The notes below the pieces were generated by a model that was not told the origin of the DNA, made no database searches, and saw only the letters and a list, made by a program, of their open reading frames with translations. Below, in pieces: positions 21,081-29,061 of a DNA stretch of 31,434 nt. Location: the NCBI GenBank assembly GCA_014376425.1, contig JACMRO010000175.1, positions 1-31,434 of the forward strand. The letters are read 5' to 3'. The position numbers were made by a program, and so were the translations under genes. Numbering within the stretch: the first letter of the stretch is position 1; each line of letters begins with the position of its first letter. The stretch is from Rubritepida sp. GTDB taxonomy: Bacteria > Pseudomonadota > Alphaproteobacteria > Acetobacterales > Acetobacteraceae.

Positions 21081-22466
21081 TCAGCCCGCCGCCAGGTGCC
21101 GCCGCACCGCCAGCCAGCAGGCGCCCGCGCCCACCAGCAGGGGGATGACCACGGCCAGCGCTGCGCCCTGCAGGCCCCAGGCCGGCACCAGCACGGCGCT
21201 GCCGAGCACGATCAGGCCGCCCTGCAGGAGCACGATGCGGCGCAACACGCCGCCCAGCCCGGCCATGGCCAGCACCGTGTCCTGCACCGCCCAGCCGGCA
21301 TGCAGCGCCTGTGCCACAGCCAGCACCGTCAGGGCGCCGGCTGCGACAGCGAACCCCGGGCCGAACAGCGACAGCCAGAAATGCGGCGCGGCGGCCAGCA
21401 GCAGCGCCGCCGGCAGGGCCGTGCAGCGCGAGAGCCACATCGCCTGCCGGCTGGCCTGGCCCAGCGCCTGCCGGTCCGCGGCCGCGGCTGCCAGGCGGGG
21501 CGCCATCAGGGCGGCGATGGTCATGATGATCGTCCAGGGCAGCATGAACAGCCGCTGCGCCAGGCCGAAGCCCGCCACATCGGCGGCGCTGCCGACATGG
21601 CCCAGCACCAGCAGCGGCAGGTTGACCATGCCGATTCCCACCAGATCCAGCGCCATCAGCGGCACGCCATCGCGCAGCAGGCCGGAGGTCGCGCGGGCGT
21701 CCTGTGTGGCGCCCAGTGCGGTGCCCTGTGCGGCGCCCGGCGGCCAGCGCAGCAACCACCAGCCCGCCAGGCCGGTGACCAGCTGGGTCAGCCCCACCAG
21801 CAGCAGCAGCCCGGCCGCCGAGCGCAGCCCGAGCAGCAGGGCCACGATCAGCAGCAGCGGCCAGATCGTGGTCTGCACCAGTTGGCCCAACCCCGGCCGG
21901 CGGGTTCCCACCAGGATGCCCCCCACCACGTGGGTCATGGTGAAGGCCGGCAGGATCACTCCGCAAGCCAGCAGCGCAGGCGCCAGCCCGGTGTAGCCCC
22001 CCGCCAGCCAGGGCGCTGCCAGTGGTGCGGCCAGCAACGTCAGGGCGGCCAGTGCCAGGCCGCCGCCGCCGCTGATCCGCAGGGCGCGCCCCGCCGCCGC
22101 ACGCGCCTGGGCCACATCCCCGATGGACAGCGCCGCCGCGACGTGGCGGGTCGCCGCGCGGTCCAGCCCGACCCGTGCCAGCGCCGAGGCAAGCGCCAGC
22201 CAGGCCAGCGCCAGAAAGAATGTCGCCAGTTCGGCGGCGGGCAGCAGCACCGCGGCCAGGGCAAAGCAGCCGAAGCGCCCCACCAGTTCGGCACCCCGCA
22301 GGGCGGCCAGCGGCGCCAGGCCCAGCAGCAGCGCCCATATTCCGCGACGCGGGGCCTCACGTTCTGGCGAGTGGTCGCTATGCAAGGGGCCCGCCGCTTC
22401 GATAAGGTAATGGGGTCTACCGTTTCGGTGCGGCTGGAGACAACAGCCAGCCTGCGTCTGGAGCAT
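21081..22466 (-). CDS. Wzx-type lipid-linked oligosaccharide flippase
   Basis: The product is an almost continuous string of hydrophobic helices, about 12-14, with sparse basic loops. This is typical of MOP/PST-superfamily Wzx flippases that move undecaprenyl-PP-linked repeat units to the periplasm. Recognisable pieces are GFGLAQRLFMLPWTIIMTIAALMAPRLAAA and FWLSLFGPGFAVAAGALTVLAVAQAL. The start is uncertain. The ATG at 22466 gives 461 aa, but the first 27 codons contain codons rare in this window (TGT, AGA, CGA, CTT). A TTG at 22385 gives 434 aa starting closer to the first helix. The gene runs opposite to the rest of the locus and ends 12 bases after the convergent GH18 stop. Confidence 0.83.
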   Translation of the reverse strand: MLQTQAGCCLQPHRNGRPHYLIEAAGPLHSDHSPEREAPRRGIWALLLGLAPLAALRGAELVGRFGCFALAAVLLPAAELATFFLALAWLALASALARVGLDRAATRHVAAALSIGDVAQARAAAGRALRISGGGGLALAALTLLAAPLAAPWLAGGYTGLAPALLACGVILPAFTMTHVVGGILVGTRRPGLGQLVQTTIWPLLLIVALLLGLRSAAGLLLLVGLTQLVTGLAGWWLLRWPPGAAQGTALGATQDARATSGLLRDGVPLMALDLVGIGMVNLPLLVLGHVGSAADVAGFGLAQRLFMLPWTIIMTIAALMAPRLAAAAADRQALGQASRQAMWLSRCTALPAALLLAAAPHFWLSLFGPGFAVAAGALTVLAVAQALHAGWAVQDTVLAMAGLGGVLRRIVLLQGGLIVLGSAVLVPAWGLQGAALAVVIPLLVGAGACWLAVRRHLAAG

Positions 22467-22516
22467 CGCCTCATCGCCCGCACGCTCATCCAGCCCCGCC
22501 TTTGGGGCGCCTCGCC

Positions 22517-24754
22517 ATGAATGCCGGCTTCGAGCAGACCCCGGCCGACCGCTCGCTGCGGACCCTGGCTACCCGCGGCGAGGAGCAGGACGGCCAAACC
22601 CTTTCCCTGCCACCGATGCCCGAGGCGCCGCGCGCCGCCACCGCCACCGCCGCCCTGGCGTTGCGACCGCGCGACTTCCTGATCACCGCGGCGCTGCGCC
22701 CGCGCCTGCTGCTGTTGGCCTTTCTGGTGCCGGTGGCGATCGGGCTCGCCGCCCTGATCCTGGCGCCCGACCGCTACCCGGCCGAGACGCTGCTGCTGGT
22801 GCGCGCCGGCCGCGACAGTCCCGCCGTGGCCGACACCGCCGGCAATGCGCCCACGCTCACCCAGCTCGACATGACCAAGGTGGTGCGCTCTGAACTCGAC
22901 CTGCTGCGCAGCATCGATGTGCTGCGAGAGGTCGTGCGCACGGTGGGGCCGGCCACGCTCTACCCCTGGATCGGCCAGTCCCGGTTGGCCGGCCTGCTGC
23001 CGCCGCTGCCCGAGGAGCGGCGCGAGGCGCGCGCCATCGAAGCGCTGCGGGCCGGCCTCCACGCCGAGGTCGGTGAGAACTCCAACGTGCTGCGCGTGGT
23101 CTATAACAATGAGCGGCCTGGCGTGGCCATCAGTGCCATGCTCACCCTGCTGTCGAGCTATCGCGACCGTCGCGACCGGCTGCTGGCCACGACCAATTCG
23201 GGCGTGCTGGGTGAGGAAGCGCGCCGCGCCGGCGAGGCGTTGCGGGGGCTGGATGACGAGTTGCGCAGCGCCCTTGCGGCGCTGGGCGTGAACGACCCAG
23301 CGCAGGAAACCCAGCTGACGGTGCAGCGGCTGGACGCGCTGCGCCGCCGGGAAGGGGGGCTGGCCGGGGGCCGCGCCACCACGGGCAGCCAGCTGCGCTC
23401 CGCCCGCGCGCTGGTGGCGGTCACGCCCGGAACGGTGCTCGCGTCGCGCGAGACCTCGAACCAGACGGCCAATGACGAGAGCGGCAACGAGCTGTTGCGG
23501 TTGCAGATCCAGCGCACCCACCTGATCGAGCAGTATGCGCGTGACCACCCGATCGTGCGCGAGGTCGACCGCAAGATCGCCACCGCCCGCGCCGCGGTGG
23601 CCGAGGCGCGGCGGCCGCGCTTCGCCACCAACCGCGAGGTCCGCAACCCCACCGTGGAATGGCTGAACGGCCGCGTTGCCACGCTGAGCATCGAGCAGGA
23701 GGCGCTCGACCGGCAGGGCCACGAGATCACCGCGCAGCTGGCCCGCCTGGAAGACCGCCTGGGCGCGCTGCGCGACGCCGATGTGCGGCTGCGCGAGTTG
23801 GGCCGGCAGCGCGAGGTACTGGAGACCACCTACCGGCAATTCACCGCGCGCGAAGCGGCAAGCCGCATCGAGGAGGAGGCGCAGGGCCGCCGCAACCCCA
23901 CCATTCAGGTGGTGCAGCAGCCCGCGGTGCCCTACAGCCCGCGCAACATGGGGCCGAGCCTGGCCGCGTTCGGTGTCGTCGCCGGTCTGTTCCTTGCCGG
24001 GGCCGCGCTGGTCCTGGCCACGCTGCTGCGCCGCTCGCCAGCCACCGCCGAGGAGGCGCGGCGCGGCACCGGCCTGCCCATGCTGGCGCGGCTGCCACTG
24101 CTCCCGGCCGGCGCCGACCCCCTGGCCGAGCCACCCGCGGCGGTGCGCGACCTGGTGTCGATGATGCTCGACAGCGCGGTGCTGGGCGAGCGGCTGCATG
24201 TCATCCAGCTCGTGGCCCCGGCTGGCAGCGAAGCGGCGCATGGGCCGTTGGGACTGGCGCTGGCCGTCGCCTTCGCGCGTGACCGCGGGCAGCGCACGCT
24301 GATGATCGACCTGACCGCGAGCGGCCGTGCCCAACTCGCCCGGCTACGGGTCGAACCGGCGGCGCCCACCGCGCCGGGCGAGGGACTGCTGGCCTTCAAC
24401 ACCGTCATCCCACAGCTGTGGATCGCCTATGACGCCACCGGTGCCGACATCGCCGATGCCGGGCACGGCCTGCATCAGACGCTGGCGACGCTGGAGCGGC
24501 TGCGCCGGGTGCTGGACATGGTGGTGATCGTGGCGCCCGAGGGCGACCTGGAAAGCTATGGCCCGCGCCGTCTGGCCGGGCTGGTCGACGCCAACCTGCT
24601 GATGCTGCGGGCAGAGCGCTCACCACTAGACGCGGCCCGGGCCCTACGTGACCAGCTGTCCGGCGCCGGCGGCCGGCTGCCCGGCTTCGTGCTGCTGGGC
24701 GAGCGGCGGCTGCTGCCGCATTTCCTGCAACGCCGGCTGGAGACTGCGGCATGA
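22517..24754 (+). CDS. GumC/Wzc-type polysaccharide co-polymerase with degenerate tyrosine-kinase-like domain
   Basis: The 745-aa inner-membrane protein has a first helix at about 63-84, a Wzz-type periplasmic domain with long coiled-coil (about 85-475), a second helix at about 480-503, and a cytoplasmic domain (about 555-700) with the layout of a bacterial tyrosine kinase. Wzz features include RSELDLLRSIDVLREVV and the proline-rich VVQQPAVPYSPRNMGPS before helix 2. Walker A is replaced by GSEAAHGPL, Walker A' reads MIDLTASG, and Walker B reads VVIVAPEG, and there is no C-terminal tyrosine cluster. ATP binding and kinase activity are therefore unlikely. It probably controls chain length and export with the Wza-type protein, whose ATG overlaps its stop. 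Confidence 0.88.
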   Translation: MNAGFEQTPADRSLRTLATRGEEQDGQTLSLPPMPEAPRAATATAALALRPRDFLITAALRPRLLLLAFLVPVAIGLAALILAPDRYPAETLLLVRAGRDSPAVADTAGNAPTLTQLDMTKVVRSELDLLRSIDVLREVVRTVGPATLYPWIGQSRLAGLLPPLPEERREARAIEALRAGLHAEVGENSNVLRVVYNNERPGVAISAMLTLLSSYRDRRDRLLATTNSGVLGEEARRAGEALRGLDDELRSALAALGVNDPAQETQLTVQRLDALRRREGGLAGGRATTGSQLRSARALVAVTPGTVLASRETSNQTANDESGNELLRLQIQRTHLIEQYARDHPIVREVDRKIATARAAVAEARRPRFATNREVRNPTVEWLNGRVATLSIEQEALDRQGHEITAQLARLEDRLGALRDADVRLRELGRQREVLETTYRQFTAREAASRIEEEAQGRRNPTIQVVQQPAVPYSPRNMGPSLAAFGVVAGLFLAGAALVLATLLRRSPATAEEARRGTGLPMLARLPLLPAGADPLAEPPAAVRDLVSMMLDSAVLGERLHVIQLVAPAGSEAAHGPLGLALAVAFARDRGQRTLMIDLTASGRAQLARLRVEPAAPTAPGEGLLAFNTVIPQLWIAYDATGADIADAGHGLHQTLATLERLRRVLDMVVIVAPEGDLESYGPRRLAGLVDANLLMLRAERSPLDAARALRDQLSGAGGRLPGFVLLGERRLLPHFLQRRLETAA

Positions 24755-25485
24755 GAATCCTGACCCTTCTGACGGCGCTTCTGCTGGCCGGCTGCACGTC
24801 TGGTACATCGGTCACCACCACCACCAGCGGGCTGGTGCTGGAGGAGAACCAGCCGCAGGGTTTCGCCGGCTGGAACAGCGCGCCGCCGCGCTACCGGGTG
24901 GGGCCGGGCGACAAGCTGCGTGTGCAGTTCCTGCTGACGCCGGACATGAACGAAACCGTACTGGTGGCGCCCGATGGCAGCTTCGCCCTGCGCGTCGCCG
25001 GCCGGGTCGATGCCGATGGCGCCACCACCGGGGAGATCGAAACCCGCATCACCGCCGCGGCGCGCCGCGCGCTGAACAACCCCATCGTGACCGTGGGGGT
25101 GGAGGAAGCGGCGGCGTCCGTCGTCTATGTCGGTGGCCAGGTGCAGCGCGCCGGCGCCTACCCGCTGGCGGGGCGCCGCGGCATCATGGAGCATGTGCTG
25201 CTGGCCGGCGGGCTGCTGGAACAGGCGCGGATGGACCAAGTGGCGCTGATCCGCCGCAATCCGGAAGGCCGCCCGATGCTCCGCCAGATCAACCTGCAAA
25301 GCTTCGCCGGCACCGGCCAGGGCGACGACGTGGCGCTCGCTCCGGGCGACATCATCTTCGTGCCGCGCAGCCGCATCGCCGAGATCAATCTGTGGATCGA
25401 GCAGTTCGTAAACCGCACGCTGCAGATCAACCGCAGCTTCAATTACACCATCCTGCGCAGCGTGGCCCCGGGTGCCGGGCTCTGA
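24751..25485 (+). CDS. Wza/GumB-type outer-membrane polysaccharide export lipoprotein
   Basis: The 244-aa lipoprotein has a signal ending in the lipobox LLLAGC (Cys15). A polysaccharide export domain (about 46-125) starts with YRVGPGDKLRVQF and includes GSFALRVAGRVDADGATTGEIE. One SLBB-type domain follows (about 128-210: VYVGGQVQRAGAYPLAGRRGIMEHVLLAGG). The length is close to GumB and much shorter than E. coli Wza. It forms the outer-membrane channel working with the GumC-type protein. The ATG overlaps the GumC stop (ATGA), and its last 14 bases overlap the next gene. Confidence 0.93.
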   Translation: MRILTLLTALLLAGCTSGTSVTTTTSGLVLEENQPQGFAGWNSAPPRYRVGPGDKLRVQFLLTPDMNETVLVAPDGSFALRVAGRVDADGATTGEIETRITAAARRALNNPIVTVGVEEAAASVVYVGGQVQRAGAYPLAGRRGIMEHVLLAGGLLEQARMDQVALIRRNPEGRPMLRQINLQSFAGTGQGDDVALAPGDIIFVPRSRIAEINLWIEQFVNRTLQINRSFNYTILRSVAPGAGL

Positions 25486-26221
25486 TTTCATCGGCCTCGT
25501 CCGCTTCGATGATATGGACGCGGCACAAGCAGCGGCCTGGCTGGATGGGCGGCCGGCGGCGGCGCCTTTCGCGCTGGTCGTCACGCCCAACGCCCAGCAC
25601 CTGGTGCTGATTGCGCGCGGCGACCCATACGCCCAGGCCTGCGCCGCGGCGGCGCTGGTGTTGAACGACAGCCAGGTGGTGCGCGGATTGGCGCGGCTGT
25701 TCTTTGGCCAGCGGCTGAAGCTGGCCGCGGGCAGTGACGTCACCGCGCTGCTGTTGCGGCAGGTCGTGCGGCCGGACGACGCCATCACCATCATTGGCGG
25801 CACGCCCGAAATGGCGGCACGCCTGGGCCAGCAATACGGCCTGGCGCGCATCGCCCAGCACATTCCGCCCATGGGCTACGCCGAACAACCCGCGGCCTTC
25901 GCCCAGGCGGTGGAATTCGTGCTTGCTCACCCCGCCCGCTTCACCTTCGCCTGCACCGGAACGCCGCGGTCGGAGTCGCTGCTGCTGGCGGTGCAGCGTT
26001 CGGGGCGCGGCACCGGCATCGGCTTGTCGGTCGGCGCATCGTTGTTCTTCGCCACCGGCATGGTGCGGCGCGCGCCGGCCGTTATGCGTCGGGTGGGGCT
26101 CGAATGGCTGTGGCGCCTGGCGCTAAACCCACGGCAGCACGCCCGGCGGGTGTTCATCGATTCCTTGCCGCTGCTGTCGCTGGTGTGGCGCGCCTGGCGG
26201 GGGCGTCGCGCGCATGGCTGA
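25472..26221 (+). CDS. WecG/TagA/CpsF family glycosyltransferase (GumM-like)
   Basis: The 249-aa GT26-family enzyme is expected to add a sugar to an undecaprenyl-PP-linked acceptor. Visible family blocks are VVTPNAQHLVLIARGD, ALVLNDSQVVRGLARLFFGQRLKLAAGSDV, ITIIGGTPEMAARLGQQYG, a degenerate CTGTPRSESLLL in place of the usual GxPkQE motif, and the C-terminal RRVGLEWLWRLALNPRQHARR. The start is a GTG (25472) inside the end of the Wza-type gene; a Met at 25514 would cut into the domain. It is the only elongating glycosyltransferase in this locus. Confidence 0.9.
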   Translation: MPGSDFIGLVRFDDMDAAQAAAWLDGRPAAAPFALVVTPNAQHLVLIARGDPYAQACAAAALVLNDSQVVRGLARLFFGQRLKLAAGSDVTALLLRQVVRPDDAITIIGGTPEMAARLGQQYGLARIAQHIPPMGYAEQPAAFAQAVEFVLAHPARFTFACTGTPRSESLLLAVQRSGRGTGIGLSVGASLFFATGMVRRAPAVMRRVGLEWLWRLALNPRQHARRVFIDSLPLLSLVWRAWRGRRAHG

Positions 26222-27470
26222 GCTGCGCCTGGGTTTCCTTCCAGCGGTGGTGCCGGGGCGCGTCGCCAGGGCGTCCTGGCTGCGCCATCTGGCCTTGCTG
26301 CTAGCCGTGCTGCCGCTGTTCTTCCAGACCTTCCACTACATGATCGACCTGCCGCCGGCCTATGCGCTGTCAAAGGTCTGGCCGCTGCTGACTTTACCGC
26401 TTGCCGTGCCGGCGCTGCTGTGGGCGCGGCCTGCCCATGCCGGCCTCTATCTGGGCTTGCTCGCCTACGGGCTTGGGGTGGCGCCGCTGCTCGCCGCCAT
26501 CCAACTGGGCAGCAGCCTGCCGGAGGCCGCGGCCGCCACCATCCGCATCCTGCCGCTCGCCTACGGGCTGTCAGTGGTGGGGCTGCTATGGCTGTTGCAG
26601 CCGGCGCCGGCGGATATCCAGCGCGCCTTTCTCATCCTGGGCGCCGCCACCTTCGCCACGCTGTGGGCCCTGTGGCTCACCATGCCAGCCAGCGCCTACC
26701 GTTCGGACCCGACCGAAAGCCAGGTCTTCTACCGGGACATCGAGCGTGGCTTCCGCATCGTGCTGATGATGGGCTTCGCCCTGGTCGCCACCTTCTGGAT
26801 GGCGCGCCGTGGGCTGCGGCAGCACAGCCTGCTTTGCGCACTGGGCGTGCTGGCCAGCCTTGCCACCATGCTGCTGATCTACAAGCAGCGCATGGTCATC
26901 GCGGCCACGCTGGTGGTGCTGGGCCTGACCTGCCTGCGCGGCCTGACGCCAGGCGTGCGGTTGCTGGCGCTGGTAGCGGGCGGGCTGGCAGGGCTGGCCG
27001 GGCTGTTCTGGTGGAGCTTCGCCGGTGCGCCGCAGACGTCCGACCTTCTGGGCGGCTCGCTCAGCGTACGGCTGCGCTCCTCCCAGCTGGCCTGGGACTT
27101 CATCGCCGACGACCCGTGGCGATGGCTGTTCGGCGTCGGCTCCACCACCGCCTACAGCGCGGTGACGCTGGCCGAAATCCTGGGCTACCGCAATTTCTAC
27201 CTGACCGACATCGGCTGGCTCGGCGTCGTCACCGAATTCGGCGTCGTCGGCGGCGGGCTGATTCTGGCGGCGTTGCTCTACACCGTCCTGCAGGCGCATC
27301 GGCTCGCCGCCCGCTCGGGCGACGACTTCACCGGCGCACTGGCCGACTGGTCGCTGCTGATGCTGCTGGTCACCGCCATCTACTCGCCGGTTTACGCGCC
27401 CGGCGAGATCGCCTCGCTGACCGCGCTGGTATGGTACCTCTCGCGCCGCATGGATGGGTTTGCACGATGA
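26214..27470 (+). CDS. Wzy-like O-antigen/exopolysaccharide polymerase
   Basis: The 418-aa membrane protein has about 10-12 helices and a large loop between late helices containing SVRLRSSQLAWDFIADDPWRWLFGVGSTTAYSAV. That is the pattern of the O-antigen ligase/polymerase family (R-x-W...I..HP.-GvG). It is predicted to join flipped repeat units in the periplasm. The ATG at 26214 overlaps the end of the WecG-type gene by eight bases, and its TGA overlaps the ATG of the first FkbM gene. Primary conservation is low, so topology and position count heavily in the call. Confidence 0.82.
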   Translation: MAELRLGFLPAVVPGRVARASWLRHLALLLAVLPLFFQTFHYMIDLPPAYALSKVWPLLTLPLAVPALLWARPAHAGLYLGLLAYGLGVAPLLAAIQLGSSLPEAAAATIRILPLAYGLSVVGLLWLLQPAPADIQRAFLILGAATFATLWALWLTMPASAYRSDPTESQVFYRDIERGFRIVLMMGFALVATFWMARRGLRQHSLLCALGVLASLATMLLIYKQRMVIAATLVVLGLTCLRGLTPGVRLLALVAGGLAGLAGLFWWSFAGAPQTSDLLGGSLSVRLRSSQLAWDFIADDPWRWLFGVGSTTAYSAVTLAEILGYRNFYLTDIGWLGVVTEFGVVGGGLILAALLYTVLQAHRLAARSGDDFTGALADWSLLMLLVTAIYSPVYAPGEIASLTALVWYLSRRMDGFAR

Positions 27471-28315
27471 TTGACAAGCTGGCGCGGCTGCTGGCCCATC
27501 CCGGCTTCCTGCGGGCACCGCTGACCGTGCTGGGGCGCGGCGCGCAGCTCGCCTGGAAGCTGCAGCGGGGCGAGGCGCCGCGCTTCGCGCTTGTCCCCGG
27601 CGGGCCGGTGCTACAGGTGCCGGCGGACCGGCGCTACACCACCCTTTCCGCCTTCCTGATGCGCGACCATGTCGAACCGGAGCTGGCGGCGCTGGATCGG
27701 TTCCTGCCGCCCGGCGGCGTGCTGGTCGATGTCGGCGCCAATATCGGCCTGTTCAGCCTGAAAGGCGCGCATCTGGTCGGCGCGCGGGGGCTGGTGCTGG
27801 CGGTCGAACCGGGCGCCGTCTCCTTCGCCCGGCTGACCGCGAACCTGGCCTTGAACACCCTTCCGCAGCTGCGCCTTGTGCAAGCCGCGCTGTCGGACCG
27901 GGAAGGTGAGATGGCGCTCTATCACATCCCGCTGGGCGACGACCCGCAGGCATTCTCGCTGCTGCCGGGGGGCGGCCAGTCGGCGAGCGAGACGGTGCGC
28001 GTCACCACGCTGGACCTTTTGGCGGAAGGCCACGGCCTGAACCGTCTGGACTGCATCAAAATCGACGTCGAGGGCGCCGAGCCCATGGTGCTGGCCGGGG
28101 GCAGCGCCACGCTGGCGCGGCTGCGGCCCATCGTAATCTTCGAGATCAACGCGCCGCAGGCCGGGGCCAGCCGAACGGATGCGGCAGATGCGCTCGTCGC
28201 GCTGGGCTACCGCCTGCACCGGCTGCGCGGGGTGGCGCTCGAGCCGCTCGACCAGGTGCCGGAAGCGCATGGCAATCTGGTCGCCATCCACCCGCTGGGG
28301 CCACAGCCGCGATGA
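27467..28315 (+). CDS. FkbM family methyltransferase (first of two)
   Basis: The 282-aa SAM-dependent methyltransferase of the FkbM family carries motif I VLVDVGANIGLFSLKGA, LVLAVEPGAVSFARLTANLALN and the hallmark IKIDVEGAEPMVLAGG. FkbM enzymes in glycan clusters usually O-methylate sugars. The ATG at 27467 overlaps the Wzy stop (ATGA); the same frame stays open upstream inside wzy but does not encode a related protein there. It is translationally coupled to the second FkbM gene. Confidence 0.9.
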   Translation: MIDKLARLLAHPGFLRAPLTVLGRGAQLAWKLQRGEAPRFALVPGGPVLQVPADRRYTTLSAFLMRDHVEPELAALDRFLPPGGVLVDVGANIGLFSLKGAHLVGARGLVLAVEPGAVSFARLTANLALNTLPQLRLVQAALSDREGEMALYHIPLGDDPQAFSLLPGGGQSASETVRVTTLDLLAEGHGLNRLDCIKIDVEGAEPMVLAGGSATLARLRPIVIFEINAPQAGASRTDAADALVALGYRLHRLRGVALEPLDQVPEAHGNLVAIHPLGPQPR

Positions 28316-29061
28316 GTGCCTGGCGCAAGGCCATTCGCACCGCCCAGAACCATGTGCCGTTCCTGGCCGAGGCGAAGAACGATTTCTACCACTTCACCCG
28401 CTCCAGGCTGGGGCGGGTGCATGAGGGGGATTTCGCGCTGCTGACGCACCTGCCGTGGGATGAGGGCGACCTTTGCCTGGATATCGGCGCCAATCGCGGC
28501 CAGTCGATCCTGGCGATCCGCCGCTTCCGGCCGGCCGCCAGCATCGTCTCCTTCGAGCCCAACCCGCTGATCTTCGCCCGCCTGCAACGCCGCTTCGGGC
28601 ATCTGCCGGGGGTGACGCTGCACCCCTTCGGCCTGGGATCGGCGGCTGGGCGTTTTCCGCTCTTCGTGCCCAGCTATGGCCGCTTCACCTATGATGGCTG
28701 CGCCAGCTTCTCGGCCGAGGCAGCGCGCGGGTACTTCAGCGCCGAGACGCTGTATTTTTTCGACCCGACGCAGGTCAGCTTGCGGCAGCACGACTGCGAG
28801 GTGCGCACGCTCGACTCGCTCGATCTGTCGCCCCGCTTCATCAAGATCGACGTCGAGGGCTTCGAGCATGAGGTGCTGCTGGGCGGGCGGGACACGCTGC
28901 GGCGCTGCCGCCCGGCGCTCCTGCTGGAGCGCGGCCAGGACCGGCCGGCACTGGATGGCCTGCTGGCCGAACACGGCTATCGCGAGGTGGCCTGGCGCGA
29001 CGGCCGCTTCGTGCCCGAGCGACGGAGCGGGCTGAACCGGCTATTGCTCGCCTTCAGTTAA
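28312..29061 (+). CDS. FkbM family methyltransferase (second of two)
   Basis: The 249-aa methyltransferase has motif I LCLDIGANRGQSILAIRRF, IVSFEPNPLIFARLQRRFG and IKIDVEGFEHEVLLGGRD. It differs substantially from the adjacent FkbM protein, so the pair is not a recent duplication and probably methylates different positions or sugars. The start overlaps the first FkbM stop (ATGA). It is the last gene of the exopolysaccharide operon, and its TAA overlaps the convergent receptor gene by eight bases. Confidence 0.9.
   Translation: MSAWRKAIRTAQNHVPFLAEAKNDFYHFTRSRLGRVHEGDFALLTHLPWDEGDLCLDIGANRGQSILAIRRFRPAASIVSFEPNPLIFARLQRRFGHLPGVTLHPFGLGSAAGRFPLFVPSYGRFTYDGCASFSAEAARGYFSAETLYFFDPTQVSLRQHDCEVRTLDSLDLSPRFIKIDVEGFEHEVLLGGRDTLRRCRPALLLERGQDRPALDGLLAEHGYREVAWRDGRFVPERRSGLNRLLLAFS

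Noticed and set aside
20077..22338. 753-codon open frame on the minus strand
   Set aside because: It lies antisense to the GH18 gene and in another frame of wzx. The product is low-complexity Gly/Ala/Arg with no domain; it is a by-product of high GC.
22040..24334. 764-codon open frame on the minus strand
   Set aside because: Antisense to the GumC-type gene; Arg/Gln/His-rich composition typical of a shadow frame and no recognisable motif.
24556..25872. 438-codon minus-strand open frame
   Set aside because: Antisense to the Wza lipoprotein and the ends of its neighbours; no domain.
26420..27466. N-terminal extension of the first FkbM methyltransferase through wzy
   Set aside because: The frame is open but encodes low-complexity sequence; the ATG at 27467 overlapping the wzy stop gives the family N-terminus.
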